A stretch of 64,000 bases of DNA from Fasciola hepatica (taxonomy: Eukaryota; Platyhelminthes; Trematoda; Plagiorchiida; Fasciolidae). The stretch spans positions 18,725,501-18,789,500 of the forward strand of contig CANUEZ040000182.1 in the NCBI GenBank assembly GCA_948099385.1, written 5' to 3'. The first letter of the stretch is position 1. Each line of letters starts with the position of its first letter. Positions 23,579-34,450 of the stretch are shown here, piece after piece. The translations under genes and the position numbers were made by a program. The notes beneath the pieces are model-generated. The model was not told where the DNA came from. It worked only from the letters and a program-made list of their open reading frames with translations, and searched no databases.

Positions 23579-24580
23579 TCCATAAGCACAGTGCAGCAGG
23601 AAAAAGAGCGACCTCAGTCCTGCCCGAAATGTGATGGGAACCACTCAATAACGCTGTGCCAAGAGGTTTTGGCGTTAGACGTACCTGCGAGATGGGCGGA
23701 AGCCCTTAAAAAAGAGTTGTGCTTCATTTGTCTGAAAAGAAGCCACATAGCGGGTGACTGCAGGTCAAAAACCGTCTGCACTATTGAAGGCCGTGGCTGT
23801 AGGCATCATCAACTACTCCTTGGGACTATACCACAGCGCCCTGTACCACCCAAGGCAGTGAGCAAAAATCACTGCGGAGTAACTAAGATGCAGCATAATG
23901 GCATACACCTTGGACTACTGCCGGTGAGAATTAAGGCCGGAGAAAAGGAGGTTGTTGGATATGCTTTCCTCGACAATGGATCCGACACTACCCTCATTCG
24001 AGCCGAGGTCACACAACGTCTGGGTTTAGGTTTTCGAAACAGCCAGTTGACATTTAAGACTCTGGGGGGATCCAAAACAGCTAATGCGGTCAGTGACGCG
24101 TTCGAATTGATCGCACTGAATGGCACCGATTCAATCAGCATAGAGCAAGCTGTTGTTGTTGAGTCACTACCCGTGCCCAAGCCCAGTTCCGATGATGAGT
24201 ATAGGAAGTGGCCTTACTTGGAGGACCTGCCTGTAGAAACCGTAAATGAGGATGTGCTATTGCTTATCGGATGTGACGTACCCGAGGCTCATTGGGTTTT
24301 AGACCAGAGACTAAAATGTCGTAAACATCCCTATGCAGTCCGCACACTGTTAGGCTGGGTGGTATTTGGTCCGACGAACTTCAAAAGGCATCACTCCTTA
24401 TCGGTGAACTGGGTGACTCAAAGCGAATCATCACCCATAGAAGAAATACAAAGGATGTGTGATGCGGAGTTTGGGGACGTGCAGCTACTGGACAAGAGTG
24501 TTTCCATAGAGGACCCTCAAGTCATAAAATACGTCGAGTCTGAGAAGCGGCATATACACGGACACTTCATGGTTCTTCTG
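23579..24580 (+). pseudogene. BEL-3 zinc knuckles and aspartic protease (DUF1758-like)
   Basis: This is the same frame as gag, after one TGA. Two zinc knuckles (CPKCDGNHSITLC and CFICLKRSHIAGDC) have the same C-x2-C-x3-H and C-x2-C-x4-H spacings as BEL-1. GRGCRHHQLLL follows, and then the protease with the active-site block FLDNGSDTTLI; the Asp codon is at 23972-23974. The protease would cleave the Gag-Pol polyprotein. Next come the BEL landmarks LLIGCDVPEAHWVLDQR and RTLLGWVVFGP. About 1 kb is open, so this is the best preserved part of the element. Confidence 0.93.
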
Positions 24581-25568
24581 AATTGGAGGAAGGGTGTAGC
24601 GACAGGGCTTGGGAACCTGGAGTCTGCACGAACGAGGTTACACAGTTTGAAACGTCGCCTGACAAAAGACGAAACCTGTGGATCAGATATACCAAAGCGA
24701 TGGATCAGACCATAGCCAAGGGATACGCGATAAAGGTACCGTTGCATCAAATGAGCTGTGACTACAGACCTCGGGGGTACTTACCGCACCACGCTGTCTT
24801 AAACCCAAAGAAGTCTGAGAAGTTGCGTATTGTCCTGGATTGCGCGGCCAAACATAAGGGGCGGTCGCTGAATGACATGCTTTATCAAGGCCCTGATACT
24901 ACTGCTGATCTTGTGGGCATACGTTTGCGATTCCGCAAGGAAAAAGGTGGCCGTTTCAGCGGACATAGAAGACATGTTCATGCAAGTAAAGGTGTCCGAA
25001 AGTGACAGGAGTGCCTTGCGGTTCCTATGGTGGCCACAAGGAAACCTGTCACTGGTGCTGGAAGAATATCAGATGACGGCCCATCCCTTTGGGGCTACTT
25101 TCTCACCCTTCTGCGCCAAATTCGCGTTATGCCGAGCTGCGAGGGATTTTGGGGTAGGTTGTGAACCATCGATCTTGCAAGCCGTAGAACGCAGTTTTTA
25201 TGTCGATGATTGCCTTGCATCCTTTAAAACTAGTGCTGAGGCTACTGCCTTTGCGACAGGGATAACTGCGTTATTGATGCATGCTGGTTTCAAGCTGAGG
25301 AAAGTTTATGGCCTTATCTCCAGACCCGGATTTAAATGCCAGTTCCGTTCGGCTACCTCAGCAGAACGACACCGGCCAGAGAGCGCTGGGTGTTCAGTGG
25401 GATACAGTCGCGGACGAATTCACCTTTCAGTTCCAGTTGCTTGATAGGCCTTTGACAAGGAGAGGCATACTGTCGAACGTCAGTTCCCTGTTTGACCCAC
25501 TTGGGCTAGTGGCTCCGTTATGTCTTCCGGCTAAGCAGTTGTTGAAGAGGTTATGCAGGACGAAATAA
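24581..25568 (+). pseudogene. pol: BEL-3 reverse transcriptase
   Basis: RT is spread over three frames. Frame 1 has NWRKGVATGLGN and LKRRLTKDE. A shift near 24660-24690 leads to AMDQTIAKGYAIKVPL, YLPHHAVLNPKK and LRIVLDCAAKHKGRSLND. A further shift at the A-rich run near 24945 leads to VAVSADIEDMFMQVKV (motif A), GATFSPFCAKFAL and the catalytic YVDD at 25199-25210. A last shift near 25300 leads to [12 protein letters not shown] and [17 protein letters not shown]. The catalytic aspartates are present, but the frameshifts would prevent a full protein. Confidence 0.93.
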
Positions 25569-26066
25569 GGTTGAGAAAGCCCACTCGGTCCAGCAGATAC
25601 GGGGTTGTGGGATAATTGGGTATCATTTATGAACCACGTCGGTAAAATGAGAGTACCGAGGAGCATAATTAAAGAGACCCAAAAAGGAATAGGATGCACT
25701 GAGTTGCATATATTCTGCGATGCTTCAGAAACCGGATACGGTGCAGTGGCATACGCGAGGCGAATTCCCGTGGACGGAGCCCCATACTATGTGCTTCTAT
25801 ATAGTAAATCACGAGTAGCACCTATCAAAACCGTTACTATCGCGAGGCTCGAGTTGGCGGCAGCCGTCTTAGGTGTTCAATTGAGTGAGATGTTAAAACG
25901 AAGCTTGCCAGATTGTTTTGACGGAGCGTATTTTTGGACAGACTCGATGATCGTCAGGTACTACATAGAGAACACCTCTACGCGTTACAGTACCTTCGTC
26001 GCTAACAGATTAGCAATTATTCATCAGTATACTAACGTTTCCCAATAGCGACACGTGCGATCGGAA
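25569..26066 (+). pseudogene. pol: BEL-3 RNase H region
   Basis: Same frame as the end of RT, after stops at 25566 (TAA) and 25572 (TGA). The tether has LWDNWVSFMNHVG. The RNase H-like domain starts ELHIFCDASETGYGAVAY (Asp codon 25719-25721), followed by ARLELAAAVLGVQL (Glu) and FWTDSMIVRYYI (Asp). It ends at a TAG (26046-26048) where relatives have Trp in the WRHV motif. RHVRSEDN follows, and the frame is then cut by the insertion at 26076. The domain removes the RNA template during reverse transcription. Confidence 0.92.
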
Positions 26067-26075
26067 GATAATATT

Positions 26076-28133
26076 TATATTTTGGTACATTTCTCGGCCA
26101 TGGTCGAGAGGCACGAGCTAACGCATGATCATGGTGTAACATGTTACTCAATATGGTGAAATATTCACAAAATTCAAAGTATGAAAGTCGAGAGTATCGG
26201 AGATGGAAAAACATAGACAGCAACAGTTTGAATGGATCATTCTGATAATGGTTTGCGCGGCAGTTTTGAACCAGTTTTGAATCCGGGCTAGGCAGTGGTG
26301 CGCGGTGGAGATGTCGAAGAAATCGTTAACGCAGTGCTAAGGAGGCATTATGAACAAGAATGATGCAAGCCAAGGAAACCGGAGGCCAACTAAGGTTCTG
26401 CAGATGGAGTAAATTATTAACAAGAAGAAGAGGGGGGGGGGAAATCGACGCATGCGAAGAGGATAGCGATCCATGAAGACAATGCAGACCCTGAATGACG
26501 GATTTACCGGAGTTTGAGAAACGGAATGAGCTTTGAATCAAGGGGACATGAGGCCAATTTCGTGAAAGTGAACTGGTGGATGTGGGAGAAACAGCAGTCC
26601 ATAAAAAGGTCAGTTTAGATTCAAGGTCAATAACATGTACTATTCAGAAATAAGAAGGCGCAACTGAAAGGTTCTCGAGAAGTGGAGAGTCAATTTCCAG
26701 CCGGCTACGGTTCGGAGGAAGGATAACCTGTGGTAACGGATAATAAAGTGGGAAAATCTTCGCATGGACTTCAGCGTTATTATGCTGTTTCACTGACAAA
26801 TATATGTATGTGTTGATGCATTTGCCTTCAGTGTTATTTAGCGTCATTTCTGGCAATGTACGGCTTTGAATGCGTAAGTTTCTTCTGGCAGGGCACGGTA
26901 TGTGTCGGTCGATCAGCCGAGTGTGGCTGTATATTATCGGCATGCGCGTGAACTGGAATTCGTGTTCGTTGCGTTAGAAAACGCTGAACGATCTGATAAG
27001 CAATTATGGGTATCTCCTGTTGTGTGGTTTGATTTCAGTCTCAGTTGCTATGGTAGGTTCCACTTGAGTCTCTATCCGTGCGAGTCAAAGCGGCATCCTT
27101 AGTTAGCCAATATGGCGACTGAGATGGTGAGAGACAACGAACCTGAAATAAAGGGAGATTTCAGTCTGGACGTGGTTCCAGCTGTGGGTTATGATAATAT
27201 ATGAAGACAATACACAATGGATTGGTTAGGTCTATGTGAGTGGGGCATGGGTAAAATAGACTCGCAGTGGATTTGAGCTATACTGCTGCAGGCCGACGAT
27301 GTTGCGTACACCGGCTTGGTAACTGTATGCGTTTAAAAGGATTTGTGACTTGCTCGTGAGCATGGCATCGCTGGGATACTAATAAAATACCTAGGGCTTC
27401 ACGGTTAAGAGTGGTTAGTAATGATAACCCTCGATACCGTTTGCTTACGCAGAACGTGGTTAGGCAACGAGGCGACAGGATAGGTTTGAAGTGACAGACT
27501 GAGCGAGTAGGACTAACATACTGTTTGCGTGGCACTACGCTGCTACTGTCTCTTTCTGTATAGTGGTTATTCTATACTGAGGAGTCAAAGTAGAAGGAAC
27601 TATTGGGGTGACAGTAGTGATACATTAGAGGTAATTGATCACTTGTCTTGGAACATTGACGCGAGTTCATCTATGCTCTTCCTCGATAGTGCAATCGTAC
27701 TGAGATTAAGCTCCAATGTGAGCAAGGAAATCCGATGTGGATATGATTGCATGGTTACTGTGGTATCTTTTTCGCTGTTATCGTGCTGCAAAGCAGGACT
27801 ACACCGATGTGAGGACTGGTTTGGGGAACCGTGAGAGGTGGGTCCGAATTTTCGTCAGGGAAGCAAACTCTAACGGTCTACATTTGGTGCTCATGATAGG
27901 CGGCACAAGGGCCAGCTTCAGGTAGGGAGGTAGCACGATACACAACTACTGGCATCCAGCACGTGGCTCTCCAAGAATGATCCACACTTTTTAGACGTTC
28001 TCATTATTCTTTTTTAATGGTTTTATCACAGTCAGGTATCTGGCGGTCAGAGAAGGCGGAGCTGCTTTTGGTGGGCGACCACAGCTCCCACGCCCCGGCC
28101 GAAACATGGACCGCATGTAACAAGCCGCGTTGG
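26076..28133 (-). mobile_element. 5'-truncated LINE-A-like copy inserted in BEL-3
   Basis: This 2058-bp insertion splits the BEL-3 pol gene at the RHVRSEDN / IADLASRG junction. It is bordered by the 9-bp direct repeat GATAATATT (26067-26075 and 28134-28142). On the minus strand it aligns with the LINE-A 3' region at about 44.2-45.67 kb and 47.92-48.45 kb. Landmarks are TTTCCTTGCTCACATT, CAGCTGGAACCACGTCCAGACTG and CATGATCATGCG. The first 130 bases on the 28133 side have no clear partner. No coding is present, as expected for a 5'-truncated LINE. Confidence 0.82.
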
Positions 28134-28142
28134 GATAATATT

Positions 28143-29796
28143 GCTGATCTAGCCTCAAGAGGAATTTCAACCGAAGAGGAACTGAGGATATGGTTGAGAG
28201 GACCCTCGCTCTTAAACGACTATAATCAACCAGAATTGGTATTGTCTGTCCCACCGGATGGTGTGGAGACTAAGAAAGGGCCGGCTTTGGTGAATGCGGC
28301 CAACCTGCACACTGACGTCACCCTCATGTTTTCTCGATACTCTGATTGGTCTAAGCTCTTAAAGGCTGTTGCTTGGCTCATCCGGCTTGCTTCCTACATC
28401 CAAGTTATGTTCTCAAGGAGCAAGGATTTGCTGAACGTGGGCAGCCTATCGGCCGAAGACATAGAGAGAACCAGGTTCAGAGTGATAACAATAGTTCAGA
28501 GGGATTCATTTGGAGAGTTTTTGCAGCGAGAACCACTTACAGACGAGCTATGCAAAGGTGTCTTGGGTTCCCTAAAAAGCTATGCCTGATTGTATTGGGA
28601 AATCTTTTGTGTGTTGGCGGACGACTAAATTATGCTGAATATCCAAGTGCCTTTAAACACCCAGTTATTTTGCCGAACAGGCACCCGGTGACAGAACGCA
28701 TTATCAGCCACCACCATAGTAGAGAAGGACATAGTCGCACCGCGCAAGTGCTTGCCGCAATCCGCGAGAGATACTGGATTATCAATGGAATCGGCGCGGT
28801 CAAACGGGTAATAGGAAGATGTTTCACTTGTCGTATGCTGGCCGCCGTCGCCGGTCAGCAGTTGATGGCTGCTCTTCCTCCCTGTCGTGTGGAAAGGGGC
28901 AGTATTGCTTCAGTTCGGTCGGAATAGATTACTTTGGTCCAATCCTTGTCCGTAGGGGTCGAGGGTCGAAAAAAAGATACGGCTGTCTATTCTCTCGTCT
29001 ACAAACTCGAGCTACGCATTTGGAAATGACAACCAGCTTAAGCACTGTCTCGTTCATTATGTCACTCGTCCGTTTTGTTGGTAGACGTGGAACGCCGACA
29101 GAAATCTATAGCGACAACGGGTCGAATTTCGTGGATGCAGTTACCGAGCTCAAAGGTCAGTTGAAGAGTTGGGATAGACGGCGCATTAACGATCACCTAG
29201 CCAGTCAGGGTATAAGTTGGCACTTCAAACCCCCAGCATCGAGCCACCGAAGAGGCGTATAGGAGAGAATGATCCGTTCGGTACGCAGGTTGCTATCAGT
29301 GCTTTCAAAGGAACAAATAATGAGCGAGGAGACGTTACCTACTTGCTTTGTTGAAGTCGAGAGGATATTGAATAATCGACCGATAGTCCCACTTTTGTCC
29401 GATGACCAGGGCAGATTGGTTCTGACCCCGAGCAGTCTACTACTGCTGAGGGGCGATTGCGGTATATTAGATAACGCTAATATGAGAGGACACTATTGTA
29501 GTCGTTGGAAGCAGGTCAACCACTTTGCGAATATCTTTTGGCGCCGATGGGTGAGAGAATATGTCCTGACCCTGCAGGCCAGACAGAAATGGCTTTCAAA
29601 ACATAGAAATCTTAGAAAGGGGGACATCGTGCTTGTTGCTTCAGAGACCTTTGCGAGAGACAGGTGGCCCATGGGGATAATTGAGGACGTAGAAGTTGAT
29701 GCAGATGGACTCGTACGGACGGCCGTGGTCTGCAATAGCGAAGGAAAGCAACGGAGAGATGTAAGAAAAATTTGCTTGTTAGAAGGTGCCGACTAG
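28143..29796 (+). pseudogene. pol: BEL-3 integrase and C-terminal domain
   Basis: The frame resumes at IADLASRGISTEEEL after the insertion. A shift near 28570 leads to LCVGGRLNYAEYPS, then HPVILPNRHPVTERII and the H-H...C-x2-C zinc site (HHHSREGHS to CFTC). Another shift near 28870 leads to the integrase core. GIDYFGP supplies one Asp (28927), YSDNGSNFVDA the second (29113), and ERMIRSVRR the Glu (29263), directly after a TAG at 29260-29262 where relatives have Trp. The C-terminus has FWRRWVREYVLTLQ and KGDIVLVA, a DUF5641-like domain, and ends RDVRKICLLEGAD at 29796. Confidence 0.93.
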
Positions 29797-29994
29797 AAGC
29801 CGGGGTTGTAGGCTAGGGGGTATGCAGGCGTACTGCAGTAAGTCCTCGTATACCCCAAGGGAAGGGAGGTAGCAGGCGTACTGCTGTAAGTCCTGTGAAC
29901 TCCGGTGTCTCGGGAGCGTAAGTAGGAAGGGGGAGCCAGAACCGATTACTGTCTGAAACTGCCGTGAACGACCGAGAGAAATTTTGGCGGCCGG

Positions 29995-30708
29995 TGTAAT
30001 GTCCATGTTGATTGAAAAATTCCCCTTCTGCTCACATTCCTGTACTCTATGACCGATTTTGGACCGCCTTCTCTAACCCACTTCATGCTGACACTGTTTT
30101 GTGGTCGACAATTATTCTACGCTTGGTGCACTTACTTTTTCTTTTTATGGTTGTGCTTCCTTACTGAGATTACTCTGAGGACAGTTGGTACGGTCGTGAG
30201 ATGCACTGGTTCAACATAGTTTGTTTTATTACTCCTCGGTTTCGCTTTCTCGCTCACGTCGACTGACCGTAGACGTTCAGCTCGTTTACGTTCATTTTTG
30301 GCTGCCACGCACAGGGAATTGTTCTTTGGGCCTGATTAAGCGTGGAGAACTTGTTCTATTTGTTTCGACATCAGGACAGGTATTTATTATTTACTCTTTT
30401 TGGCCAACTATTCCTCTTTTTACAGAATTTGTACTGTTTTTGATTACCTATTTGGCTGGATAGTGACTGAGGCTCACTGTCAGAGGTATGATCATGTTTG
30501 TACTTATATTTTTACTCGCTAATAGTACCGTAGAATTTGCAGAGCAATCGTATCCTTGATTTGTGTTCTGCATCGATTTGGGCTACGCGTTGCTTTGAGG
30601 CTCCAAGGTGCTATCCAGAACGAGTGAAGCTTATTAGTCGGTGAATCAATAACTGAATCGTTGGTCAGGCTTCACCCGGACCAGGACTTGAGCGTTTTGG
30701 TCGTTACA
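29995..30708 (+). repeat. 3' LTR of BEL-3
   Basis: The 714-bp LTR starts TGTAATG and ends TCGTTACA, and matches the 5' LTR except at two positions seen by eye. It is followed by the target duplication AGGTG, after which LINE-B sequence resumes. Confidence 0.96.
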
Positions 30709-31439
30709 AGGTGAGTTGTAGCTGGCGATCCGCAACCTGTGCTAGTGGGTGAGGCTGATCTTGAGCCCGATTCTCAAGCTGATAAACACATGAGGTGTGA
30801 TCCATTAGCCTCACTGCGCCGAAATATCTTTGCAGACGGCCTGCACCCCCGACTTGCGCCGGTCAAAGCGGTGTAACTGGCTGCGGCTCATGCCACAGAA
30901 AACGGCAAGAGTGATCGTTGGTGATTGTGCGGGGGAAGAGCAACCAAGATAGGGGCGTGTGCTCCAGGATCAAACGGCCAGGTAGTGAGACCATGGATAG
31001 CGGAGAAAACGGGGAACAGCTGGTGGCAGTCGGCCAAATAGCAATATTATGCAGGTGCATCTGCCAATGAGGTGGGCATTTCCGTGCCCGAAGTGGTCTA
31101 CCGTCATTGAGGATCACTGAAAAGAGAAGAAGAGGTAGAAAATGTATTCTGGGTATGACTCAACTAGGGATCAACAGATAACAGAGAGAGAGGAAAAAAT
31201 TGAGGCGTGAGCTCTTAGAATCGGTGGATCCCTAAGACAGGCTGGGGCTACTGCACATAGTATTTAGTAGTAGGAAGCTGATATGTGGATATATTGACAG
31301 CAAAAGACAAGAGGAGATGGATGGAGTCAGGATGAATAACAGACGAAAGTGAGTTAGAAGTTGAGTCACCACATCAAAAGCAGCAGATAAATCCACCGCG
31401 GCTCAGGGTTGCCGTCGATCACATTTCTTGATACTGAGC

Positions 31440-32503
31440 AGAAGAAAGGGGTTAGGCTTGGAATATATGTATTCACCTGTGGTGCAGTGGTAGTAAAGTT
31501 ACAGTGTGAGGCCTCTTAAGGGCTAGATCGGTGAAGTCAAATTGATTGGCGGGCAAGGTAGCACATAGAACAACTGAGCAAATCTCAAACGCATGCCCAA
31601 AAGCATATAGTGAGGAGGCACTGCGTAAACTGACGGGTAGCTTATTCAGTATTTTGGAACAGGCCCGCCAGAAGATTCCGGGCCTCAGTCTGATAATAAT
31701 TGAGAGACAGGGATAAAAATAGCACGATGAAGAAGCGGATAGGAGTAGAAGGAAGCTAATGAGATATGACAGGAATTGAAGTTTTGATTGCGGATCAGCT
31801 TAAAACGAGAGACTAGGTTGACCCTTATGAGACCAACCCACGGGGGCCAAATTCGACGGAGGTCACAGCGCTGGCGGTATGTCAGAGTTACGGATACGCT
31901 AAGGAGATTTTCAATAAAGGTACGCTGGACATTCTTAAGAGATCTTATGGAAGAACGTAGCCAGCGGCTAGAGGTAACCGGGCAGTATTAAAGGAGTGGT
32001 CTTACATGTGAGAAATACATGAAGAGGTGACTAGCGGGTAGTAAGAAACATCGATATATCAGGCCAGGGGGTTTGCTTAGCTTCAGCCATTTTGAGCGAT
32101 GCCTGTTCTTATATGTTGAAGAAACGGGAGTAGCACGTGCCAAGATCAATAACTGCGGGATATATGGGGATGGGAAGGCCATCCAGAATAATATGGCCGC
32201 ACCGTACAGCGCATTCGTGGGGTGAGAGGAAGTTTTACCCGGCAGAGTTTCATGAACCACGAGGCGCACCAGGTTTGGAAAAAGGATAATTCTCCCCAAT
32301 GTGTTGCATATAGTCGTAAAAAGTTCACTGGAGCGGAAAGAATAAGTTATTTTTATATGATCGGCAAAGAGGAATGGGTTGCCGCGGCAAATAGAGGGGA
32401 AAATTTCGTTGGTATAACTGCGGAGTGGTGTTGAGCCCAAGACACTGCCCAGGATTGTGCCACTAGTGACGGGTTTGACAGAAGACAAGCGGCCATCAAC
32501 CAA
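31440..32503 (-). pseudogene. LINE-B reverse transcriptase relic
   Basis: The frame from 32503 aligns with LINE-A RT. PVTSGTILGSVLGS matches PVTSGVIQGSVLGP, and NPFLFADHIKITYSF matches TPFLFADDVKIVYEF. The catalytic FADD is FADH here (32357-32368). PGLIYRCFLLPASHLFMY and HVRPLL follow. Beyond 31988 the match continues in broken frames: SLKNVQRTFIENLL, then a WNKLPVSLRSA-type block at about 31650. It cannot be catalytic. Confidence 0.85.
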
Positions 32504-33549
32504 TAGAGCTTGTGATTCTTGTGAGGGATATGTGGATAAACAGGAGAGGAGAGGAGAGGATCCGTAATACCGAGAGTTCTGATCTGGCTATGAGGTGCAT
32601 AACAGAGGTTCTCCATTGAGGGGGGCAAAGCTGTGAAGCATGGAGTTTGTACATAGATAAAGTAACAGCAAAGAAAGATCGGGACCGACAAAACAAAGAA
32701 GAGCGGGTGGGAGACCATCTGGGTCTGGTTTTAGTGAAGGTTTGTTAGGGAGACTAACTTGTCACTCTCTAGATGGGTGAAGGGAATCGATTAAACGATG
32801 GCTGGGGTGCTGGAGTGGATGAATGGAGGATGGAGGCCAGTACAGGTGACAAGAAAAGAACGGAAAGGACCACTGAAGACCTCAGCGGAAGAAGCTGGGG
32901 ATCGGCGGTAGATGAGCCGCAGTTGATGAATTTGGGTGAGGCAAGAGTGGAGTGGCTTGACCTTGAACAATGCAGGTTGGACCGGCAGCCAGTTTTGCGG
33001 GAATGTGCTAGAGCACTGGTCTGTTGTCTCCTCAGATGCGAATTGGCCTTGCGACACAGCTCCATTTGCAGTTGTTTTGTGCGCAAAATGATTGTGATGT
33101 CACGTGATATAGCAAGCGTGAGTTACAGCCCAGCCGGCTTACCTTCTAAAAGTGACAGGGAGGAACTGCATGACTTGAGGCGTGGATCAACAGATGGGTT
33201 AGCGGCATTTACGCAGTGTCTGAAGTTGGAGTACAGAGAAGTGACAACGGTAGGAGACCAGGGCAAAGGAATAATTTTTCCTCATTGAGGGAGTGGATTA
33301 TCGCTGGTAAGAGAGGCAAACTATATGAACGGTAGGGAGTCGGAACAAGAGCGGGGGATTGATCCGGATGGGAATAGCTGAAGCGACTGAATTTACACGA
33401 CACTCTCAGCGAGGTGGGTGGTGGTATCGGGATTATCAATGGGGAATACCAAGTCCAAGTTGCTGTACCTCCTTGTAGGGCCGGAGACATTTTTGTTCGA
33501 ACCACCGGGACGGACTCAGGGAAGAAAGGGTGTAAAGGGAGAAGGGATA

Positions 33550-34200
33550 TTTTAAGAGGACCGGCAAAATAAGAGAAGGACAGAATCACCTTCAATAATC
33601 TTAGCGCTGGCAGAATAGTCAAATGCACCAATGAAGACATCTACGGCGGAGTCAGTTTTCGTAAGCTCCAGACCCGGATGGGGGTAGAAGCGGCCTAGGA
33701 GGAGGTTTTGGCTGAAGGCTTGAATAGATAAACAGTGAATCCTCAAGGAGGGGAAAAAAGGGGAGTTTAATAACGCCAGCGCGGATAGAGTATTCGGCAG
33801 GGGCTGAGCAGCTCCCTCCACGCCTGGACTGGCAAGTATTGGGAAAGCATCGGTACCCAGCTGTGCGAACAAGCTCAGGTGAGGAATCATCTGAGGGCCT
33901 GGATTCCGCTACTGGTATCATGACAAGGTTTGATGTAAATGCCATGGATCGAAGATGCGACATTCTTCTACTTATTTATATAGCTTCTATAAGAATTAGT
34001 GGGAAAACTTTTGAAGTTGGGGCGCGCAAAGCTTTGGTCCCAAATGCGAGACTGTTGGGATCGCTGTGGCGATAGGAATTGGGTCTCAGTGGGGCTAGAG
34101 CATCATTAGAAGGGGTAGGGCGGGCGATGTTGGATGGGGGCAAAAACGGGCAGAGCGTCAGCGCAGGGCACGGCCGCTATGCGTAACCAGTACAATGGGT
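33550..34200 (-). pseudogene. LINE-B endonuclease (APE) relic
   Basis: The minus strand has a GYRCFPNTCQSRRGG stretch (33.87-33.8 kb) matching GYQMFRRNRPRRGGG of LINE-A. FIGAFDYSASAKIIEGD (about 33.63-33.58 kb) matches DAFNYLSLLPFSSKLIAGD. A purine-run expansion and frameshifts separate them. This order supports an APE-type endonuclease upstream of the RT, as in CR1/jockey-like LINEs. Confidence 0.65.
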
Positions 34201-34450
34201 GTGCAACAGAATAGCAATGTGGGCCGAAGTGTGTGGTCGCGTAGTACAGGGGAGGGGGGACGATACGGCACAGTGAGAGGTTCAGGGTCTCGATCGAAGC
34301 TGGATGGACAAGGGGGACTTCGAGGCGCACAGTACTAAGGGGCACAATATCAACGGAGGGGTGGTCAGTGACACACCTCTGAGAAAGTTTATCGATGTGG
34401 CTCAGAACGCGATAAGCAATGTGGGCAATGGTGTAGATTTTTACCTCCAC

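Larger units (their letters stand above)
21704..30708 (+). mobile_element. BEL/Pao LTR retrotransposon BEL-3 (complete, defective)
   Basis: This complete element is bordered by 714-bp LTRs and by the 5-bp duplication AGGTG (21699-21703 and 30709-30713). The internal order is gag, zinc knuckles, aspartic protease, RT, RNase H and integrase, which is the BEL/Pao order. The total is 9005 bp, or about 6.9 kb once the nested insertion at 26076-28133 and its duplicate are removed. The LTRs differ at only two positions by eye, yet the coding region has at least five frameshifts and at least five stops. The element lies inside LINE-B, and the parts of LINE-B on either side align with one uninterrupted copy at 54-57 kb. 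Confidence 0.97.
30709..34450 (-). mobile_element. LINE-B, 5' and coding part (right of BEL-3)
   Basis: This is the minus-strand continuation of the LINE at 19740-21703. From 34450 downwards it has an endonuclease relic (about 34.2-33.55 kb), an RT relic (32503 to about 31440) and a 3' non-coding part. The latter, at 31.3-30.7 kb, aligns with 56.2-56.7 kb (for example GTGGTCTACCGTCATTGAGG against GTGGTTTACCGTCATTATGG). It is related to LINE-A in coding order and sequence but has a different 3' region. The 5' boundary is approximate. Confidence 0.8.

Noticed and set aside
21930..30463. 80-codon open frame present twice (21930-22172 and 30221-30463)
   Set aside because: It lies inside both BEL-3 LTRs, so the duplication reflects the LTRs and not a conserved gene.
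32773..33288. 171-codon plus-strand open frame
   Set aside because: Antisense to the LINE-B coding relic, without motifs; expected from purine-rich composition.
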